From an uncultured Dehalococcoidia bacterium (lineage in GTDB: Bacteria > Chloroflexota > Dehalococcoidia > Tepidiformales > Tepidiformaceae), in the NCBI GenBank assembly GCA_937954195.1, contig CALFYR010000080.1, positions 1 to 8,758 of the forward strand: a DNA stretch of 8,758 nucleotides. The letters are read 5' to 3'. The position numbers and the translations under genes are program-made. Positions 5,471 to 8,758 of this stretch are shown in pieces; position 1 is the stretch's first letter; every line of letters begins with the position of its first letter. The notes under the pieces were generated by a model, which saw nothing but the letters and a program-made list of their open reading frames with translations, made no database searches and was not told the DNA's origin.

Positions 5471-6310
5471 ATGAGCAACGATCCCGATCTCGACACGATG
5501 ACGCTCGAAGAGCGGCAGCGCATCCGGAAGCAGATGAGCGACCAGGCCGTGAAGCTGGCCATCAATAGCCGCTGGCTTGAGGCCGCGAACCTCAACCGTG
5601 ACTTTATCCGTATCTTCGGCGACGAATCCGAGGCCCTGAACCGGCTTGGCAAAGCGCTCTCCGAAATCGGACAGATCACCGACGCGCGCGAAGCCTATGG
5701 CCGGGCCCTGGACCTCGACCCAACGAACACGATCGCCCGCCGGAACCTGGACCGGCTGGCAACCATGACCGATTCGCCAGGGGCCGCCCCGAGCCAGCTC
5801 GATACCCGCCTCTTCGTCGAGGAAACGGGCACCGCAACCGTCGCTCGCCTGCAGGCGACCAAGGCGGATGTCGCCGCGCTGCTCGATCCCGGCGACCTGG
5901 TGACCCTCGAAGTCCAGGGCAACGCGGTGAACGTGAACACCACCACGGGCGACTACATTGGTATGATCGAGCCGCGAATCGGCCTTCGCCTTGCGAAGAT
6001 GATGACCGCCGGGAACAAGTACAGCGCCGCCATGATCACGGCGACCGGCGAGCCTCGCGTCATCCTGAGGGAGACCTTCAAGCACCCTTCGATGATCAAC
6101 CAGGTCAGTTTCCCGCAGGGCCGGGCGTCCGACGTCCGCGCCTACACCCGCAAGGGCTTGCTCCGCCGGGACGACGAGGACGACATCGAATACGGCGACG
6201 ACGAGTACGTCGAAGAGGAATCCGACGACGGATGGAGCGAGACCAGCGACGACATGGATTCCGGTACCTCCGACATCAACGTCGAGACCGAAGACGAATC
6301 GTTCGACTAG
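5471..6310 (+). CDS. TPR protein with possible HIRAN-like domain and acidic tail
   Basis: I do not recognise this 279-residue protein as a named gene. Residues about 24-97 form helices of tetratricopeptide type; the clearest unit is EALNRLGKALSEIGQ followed by AREAYGRALDLDPTN. TPRs usually bind other proteins. Residues about 118-215 form a beta-rich domain (LDPGDLVTLEVQG, then GDYIGMIEPRIGLRLAKMM and KYSAAMITA) that reminds me of the HIRAN fold, which binds DNA ends or damaged DNA in some helicases; this is tentative. From about 233 the tail is strikingly acidic, with roughly half Asp or Glu. There is no signal peptide or membrane segment, so it is probably cytoplasmic. A weak AGAGG (5455-5459) precedes the ATG. 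A second in-frame ATG at 5498 is possible. It may be a nucleic-acid-associated adaptor, but the function is unknown. Confidence 0.85.
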   Translation: MSNDPDLDTMTLEERQRIRKQMSDQAVKLAINSRWLEAANLNRDFIRIFGDESEALNRLGKALSEIGQITDAREAYGRALDLDPTNTIARRNLDRLATMTDSPGAAPSQLDTRLFVEETGTATVARLQATKADVAALLDPGDLVTLEVQGNAVNVNTTTGDYIGMIEPRIGLRLAKMMTAGNKYSAAMITATGEPRVILRETFKHPSMINQVSFPQGRASDVRAYTRKGLLRRDDEDDIEYGDDEYVEEESDDGWSETSDDMDSGTSDINVETEDESFD

Positions 6311-6320
6311 CGCTGTAGTC

Positions 6321-6353
6321 GCGGCCCTCCGTGGCCGCTCGGCGCCATGCGCC
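6321..6353 (+). terminator. Tandem GC hairpins after the TPR gene
   Basis: GCGGCC (6321-6326) pairs perfectly with GGCCGC (6333-6338) around a six-base loop. Right after it GGCGC (6341-6345) pairs with GCGCC (6349-6353) around CAT. They start ten bases after the TPR stop. No T-tract follows, so this is either a U-less terminator or an RNA processing or stability element. Confidence 0.45.
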
Positions 6354-6412
6354 CAACGGGTCGCCGCCTGATCGCCCACAAGCGCACCTCCTCAACTCTT
6401 CTTCACCCGGCC

Positions 6413-6418
6413 GGAGGG
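6413..6418 (+). promoter_or_regulatory. Ribosome binding site of the DinB-like gene
   Basis: GGAGGG lies five bases before the ATG at 6424 and fixes that start over an in-frame upstream GTG at 6331, which would add 31 Pro/Arg/Ser-rich residues. CCTCC at 6387-6391 is complementary to it and could mask it in the RNA. Confidence 0.8.
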
Positions 6419-6423
6419 ACAAC

Positions 6424-6885
6424 ATGATCAGCAAGCAAGAACTCGCCGACGGCATCCGCTTTGCCGGGCGCCGGGCGGCCGCGGCCGCAACCAACTGCAA
6501 GGACTGGGACCACCAGTTGGGCCACCAGTGGACCAGCGGCGACGCCTTTCGCCATGTCGCCGCCACTGCCGCGGGCGCCGAGGGCCTGTACCCGCTGCTC
6601 GATGCCGGCGTGCTTTCGGGCATCGGCGCCGACCGCATCGCCCAGGGCAACGCCGCCGCCATCGCCAGCCAGAACGAAAAGTCCCGCGACGAAGTGATCG
6701 CCGCCATCATCGAAGGGCACGACAAGTCAGCCGACTTCGTCGCGACGCTCGACGAAGCCGACCTCAACAAGGTGGTGAAGCTCGGCGGCTACGAGATGGA
6801 GAAGGGCGAGATTGTCGCCCAGATCTGGATTCACCACGCCATCGCGCACGCCTACGAGGCCAGCGCCCGGTGGCCGATTACGTAG
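6424..6885 (+). CDS. DinB/maleylpyruvate-isomerase-fold four-helix protein
   Basis: This 153-residue helical protein looks like a member of the DinB/YfiT/MDMPI superfamily, four-helix bundles that usually bind a metal through three histidines. H44 in the helix GDAFRHVAATA and the HxxxH pair H138/H142 in IWIHHAIAHAYEA are placed as that triad would be. Some members transfer or use low-molecular-weight thiols such as mycothiol or bacillithiol, while many have no known role. The length is typical for the family. There is no signal peptide or membrane segment. Its strong ribosome binding site and the hairpins 5' of it suggest a separate translation or transcription unit from the TPR gene. It ends tail-to-tail with the LuxR-type gene, only seven bases apart. 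The family assignment is likely; the exact reaction cannot be given. Confidence 0.75.
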   Translation: MISKQELADGIRFAGRRAAAAATNCKDWDHQLGHQWTSGDAFRHVAATAAGAEGLYPLLDAGVLSGIGADRIAQGNAAAIASQNEKSRDEVIAAIIEGHDKSADFVATLDEADLNKVVKLGGYEMEKGEIVAQIWIHHAIAHAYEASARWPIT

Positions 6886-6892
6886 GGGCCGG

Positions 6893-8524
6893 CTACCGAG
6901 GCAGGAATCCGACTGGCTCAAGCAGGCCGAAGCCGCTTCCGAAACCCGGATCACCGGTCTGGAACGTCTGCCATGACGCTACCTTCGCGCCTCCGACGAA
7001 TACGTCGCCAACGGTCTCGCCAGGTCCGGGCTGTTTGCAGCTCGAGTTAGGGCCGTAACGCGTCAACACCGGGTTGTCGGGAGATGGATCAAGGCAAACG
7101 ACCTCGACGAAGTGTTCTCCATACCAGCTCTTGTGAAGGTCAGTTATATCGTCAACTGACTGGCTCTGGCCGGTTGCGAGGGTAAAAAGCCGATAATCGG
7201 GTTCGTTCCCGGCCCAATCACAGTTGGCCTCGATGTCTCCAGGAATGAACTGATAGACCACCGCCGAACTGTCGGGTGACCACTCCCAAACCGCATAAGC
7301 TCCGGTTTCGCCGGTGACAGTCGCCACGACGGCGCCGGTATCCAGATCAGTGACCCGGAAGACCCGCCCGCCGATCCGCATGCAGCCAATCTGGGGGACA
7401 CCTTCCGCGACATATCGCCCGGAAGGTGACAAGTTCGAGAATCCCCAATCACTTGGATTGTAGGGCGTCACTGACCCATCGAGACCCACGAAGGCCCGGC
7501 CCCCACCCCCTTCGGTATAAGTAGCGCCAAGAACCCAGACCCCCGTCCCATCACCGTCCCAGGCAATCTGCCAGATGTCGCCCGCAAAGCTCTCGAAACC
7601 TGGAGCAGATTGAGTCACCTGGCCGATTCCTTGGCCGCTAGTGATATCGAAGAAGGTCACTGCATTCTCTGAAAGACACATCAGGTAGCAGTTACTCGAG
7701 ACGGCAACCAGACGCCCGTCAGCTGAGACGGCAATGTCGGCGATAGTCTGGGGCGCGGGAGGGCTGAACAACGGCCGTTCGCCTGAGCCGTCGAGGTTGT
7801 AGCGTATCAGCCCTCTCTGGGTTGCCACCACGACATGACCTCCGCCAACCACGGCACCGATGGGGTAGCCGAGGTCGATCCCGGAGTACTTCCAACTCGC
7901 CACCAACGTGCCTGTGGCGAGGTCTTGAACCACGAGCTCGCGGACTGGCCATGTGCGGTTTGGCTCGGTCTCTTCCCCAACGAATGCCGTGTACACAAAC
8001 AGTTCATCCCGCCCGGGCACGGGATATGTCTCGTATACCAACTCTGGATCCGGCGTTGCCGTCGCCGCTGTAGGCGCGGTGGGCGTTGCCGGGGTCGCCG
8101 CGGACGTTATCGTCGCTGTCGGCGTCTCGTCATCCGTGAATGGGACGCCCTCGTCGTCACCGCCCTGCCACAGGAGCGCCGCCACGAGGGCGATCACGGC
8201 CAGAACCGCCACCACCGCCGTGCCGATAGCGACAGGCCGGGTGGTTGCCGCGGCCATTCCGCCACTGACCCCACGCCAGAGCCGCGTCCGAAGCCCGTTC
8301 CGCTCCCGCCACCAATCCGCGGCCTCCTCGCGCGTGTCCACACCGAGTTCGCCGATGATTTCGCTGACGTGCCACTTCGCCGCCGAGAGCGAGATGCCGA
8401 GCTTCTCCGCGATCTCGCCGTTGGTGTGCCGCTTCGCGAGGAGGTCGAGGACCTCGCGCTGGCGCGGCGTCAGTTCGCCCGGCGCCCGCCTTCGGGATCG
8501 TGCTTCGGCCGCGGTTTCGCTCAT
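6893..8524 (-). CDS. Membrane-anchored LuxR-type regulator with extracytoplasmic beta-propeller
   Basis: This 543-residue protein joins parts rarely found together. A LuxR/GerE helix-turn-helix occupies about 18-73: LTPRQREVLDLLAKRHTNGE, then IAEKLGISLSAAKWHVSEII. There is no receiver or autoinducer domain before it. One hydrophobic segment (about 98-118) follows, after an Arg-rich stretch that favours a cytoplasmic N terminus. A Thr/Pro/Ala linker (133-160) leads to a C-terminal region with repeated beta-propeller-like blades, for example IAVSADGRLVAVSS (264-277), NLSPSGRYVAEG (364-375) and WEWSPDSSAVVYQF (413-426). Six cysteines lie in this outer part. The plan resembles ToxR/CadC: an outside sensor controlling DNA binding directly from the membrane. 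The ATG start at 8524 has no clear Shine-Dalgarno sequence but has TACTCT six bases upstream. A back-to-back gene at 8680 is a candidate target. The ligand is unknown. Confidence 0.88.
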   Translation of the reverse strand: MSETAAEARSRRRAPGELTPRQREVLDLLAKRHTNGEIAEKLGISLSAAKWHVSEIIGELGVDTREEAADWWRERNGLRTRLWRGVSGGMAAATTRPVAIGTAVVAVLAVIALVAALLWQGGDDEGVPFTDDETPTATITSAATPATPTAPTAATATPDPELVYETYPVPGRDELFVYTAFVGEETEPNRTWPVRELVVQDLATGTLVASWKYSGIDLGYPIGAVVGGGHVVVATQRGLIRYNLDGSGERPLFSPPAPQTIADIAVSADGRLVAVSSNCYLMCLSENAVTFFDITSGQGIGQVTQSAPGFESFAGDIWQIAWDGDGTGVWVLGATYTEGGGGRAFVGLDGSVTPYNPSDWGFSNLSPSGRYVAEGVPQIGCMRIGGRVFRVTDLDTGAVVATVTGETGAYAVWEWSPDSSAVVYQFIPGDIEANCDWAGNEPDYRLFTLATGQSQSVDDITDLHKSWYGEHFVEVVCLDPSPDNPVLTRYGPNSSCKQPGPGETVGDVFVGGAKVASWQTFQTGDPGFGSGFGLLEPVGFLPR

Positions 8525-8536
8525 GCGGCCAGAGTA
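8525..8536 (-). promoter_or_regulatory. Candidate leaderless -10 box of the LuxR-type gene
   Basis: On the minus strand TACTCT (8536-8531) ends six bases before the ATG at 8524, and no Shine-Dalgarno sequence is visible. This fits a leaderless mRNA. No convincing -35 box was found at 16-18 bases upstream. Confidence 0.35.
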
Positions 8537-8594
8537 CGCACGCCAACCACGCTTCGCACTGGCCGATGGTAAAGATTCGTGAAGAAGATGCGGA

Positions 8595-8624
8595 CGGCAA
8601 AGGACGGCCCTTCGGCCCTTGCCG
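8595..8624. promoter_or_regulatory. 30-bp inverted repeat in a divergent intergenic region, possible operator
   Basis: CGGCAAAGG (8595-8603) and CCCTTGCCG (8616-8624) are inverted copies with eight of nine positions paired around a 12-base centre. Flanking GGAC (8592-8595) and GTCC (8628-8631) are also complementary. It lies about 70 bp before the LuxR-type start and 55 bp before the divergent ATG. Both genes are read away from it, so it is not a normal terminator. A regulator operator is plausible. Confidence 0.4.
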
Positions 8625-8649
8625 GTCGTCCAGCAATTCCCGTTAGACT
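8619..8649 (+). promoter_or_regulatory. Weak candidate promoter of the gene at 8680
   Basis: TTGCCG (8619-8624) and TAGACT (8644-8649) are separated by 19 bases, longer than ideal. Transcription would begin near 8656, leaving about 24 bases of leader containing the ribosome binding site. The -35 box lies within the right arm of the inverted repeat, so a bound regulator could block or recruit polymerase. Confidence 0.25.
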
Positions 8650-8665
8650 ACGCGCGCACTTTCAC

Positions 8666-8672
8666 AGGGAGA
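8666..8672 (+). promoter_or_regulatory. Ribosome binding site of the 8680 gene
   Basis: AGGGAGA lies seven bases before the ATG at 8680. It is a good Shine-Dalgarno sequence and the main support that the truncated frame is a real gene. Confidence 0.65.
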
Positions 8673-8679
8673 CACACCT

Positions 8680-8758
8680 ATGCAGATTTCGCCAGTCCCG
8701 ACACTGGACCCGGAAATCAACGAAAACCGCCTCGCCACCGCGAACATTGTTTCGCGCT
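8680..8758 (+). CDS. Start of an unidentified gene, cut by the window end
   Basis: Only the first 26 codons are present. The N terminus begins MQISPVPTLDPEINENRLA and continues in frame to the window edge. It is not an obvious signal peptide or membrane segment. A good ribosome binding site supports the start. It is divergent from the LuxR-type membrane regulator, with 155 bp between the start codons. The product cannot be recognised from so short a piece. Confidence 0.6.
   Translation, partial: MQISPVPTLDPEINENRLATANIVSR

Noticed and set aside
5470..5473. CATG giving back-to-back ATG codons for the TPR gene and an extended cysteine-cluster protein
   Set aside because: The extension to 5472 would be Pro/Arg/Ser-rich and would overlap the candidate promoter and leader. 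The family cysteine domain needs no such N terminus.
5108..6379. Minus-strand open frame of 423 codons opposite the TPR gene and into the cysteine-cluster gene
   Set aside because: It has no recognisable domain and overlaps two genes with recognisable domains, so it is a shadow frame.
8040..8130. Apparent tandem repeat in the LuxR-type gene
   Set aside because: It encodes the Thr/Pro/Ala linker; similar codons recur without a fixed repeat unit.

Overview
The window is dense, GC-rich bacterial DNA with short intergenic gaps and long shadow reading frames on the strand opposite the real genes. Gene content, strong but not universal Shine-Dalgarno sequences, and a membrane-anchored LuxR-type regulator with a beta-propeller suggest a free-living bacterium. 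My best guess is Chloroflexota (Dehalococcoidia/Tepidiforma-like), but this is an impression from gene style and no marker here proves it. I see no tRNA, rRNA, CRISPR array, insertion sequence or phage gene. No stretch over 300 bases lacks a gene.

Region 1 (1-2471, plus strand): a complete nucleoside diphosphate kinase gene, then an OmpR/PhoB-type response regulator and its sensor kinase, which overlap by one base (TGATG). The kinase has four predicted membrane segments and almost no extracytoplasmic domain.

Region 2 (2477-5277, minus strand): a probable three-gene operon read right to left. It holds a YkgJ-like cysteine-cluster protein, an EamA/DMT-family ten-segment transporter and an M20-family amidohydrolase with all expected metal ligands. 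It ends tail-to-tail with the kinase, 5 bp away, and both stop codons sit inside one perfect hairpin.

Region 3 (5278-6885, plus strand): a 193-bp divergent intergenic region with a candidate sigma70-type promoter and a foldable leader precedes a TPR protein with a possible HIRAN-like domain and a very acidic tail. A DinB/maleylpyruvate-isomerase-fold protein with its own strong ribosome binding site follows.

Region 4 (6893-8758): a minus-strand one-component regulator with a cytoplasmic LuxR/GerE helix-turn-helix, one membrane segment, a Thr/Pro/Ala linker and an extracytoplasmic beta-propeller. Back to back with it, a plus-strand gene starts at 8680 and runs off the window. A 30-bp inverted repeat lies between them.

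The least ordinary items are the transmembrane LuxR/propeller regulator with its divergent partner, the TPR/HIRAN-like/acidic-tail protein, and a recurring pattern in which genes lacking a Shine-Dalgarno sequence have a TANNNT box 6-8 nt before the start codon, suggesting leaderless transcripts. Nothing here is demonstrably a new system.
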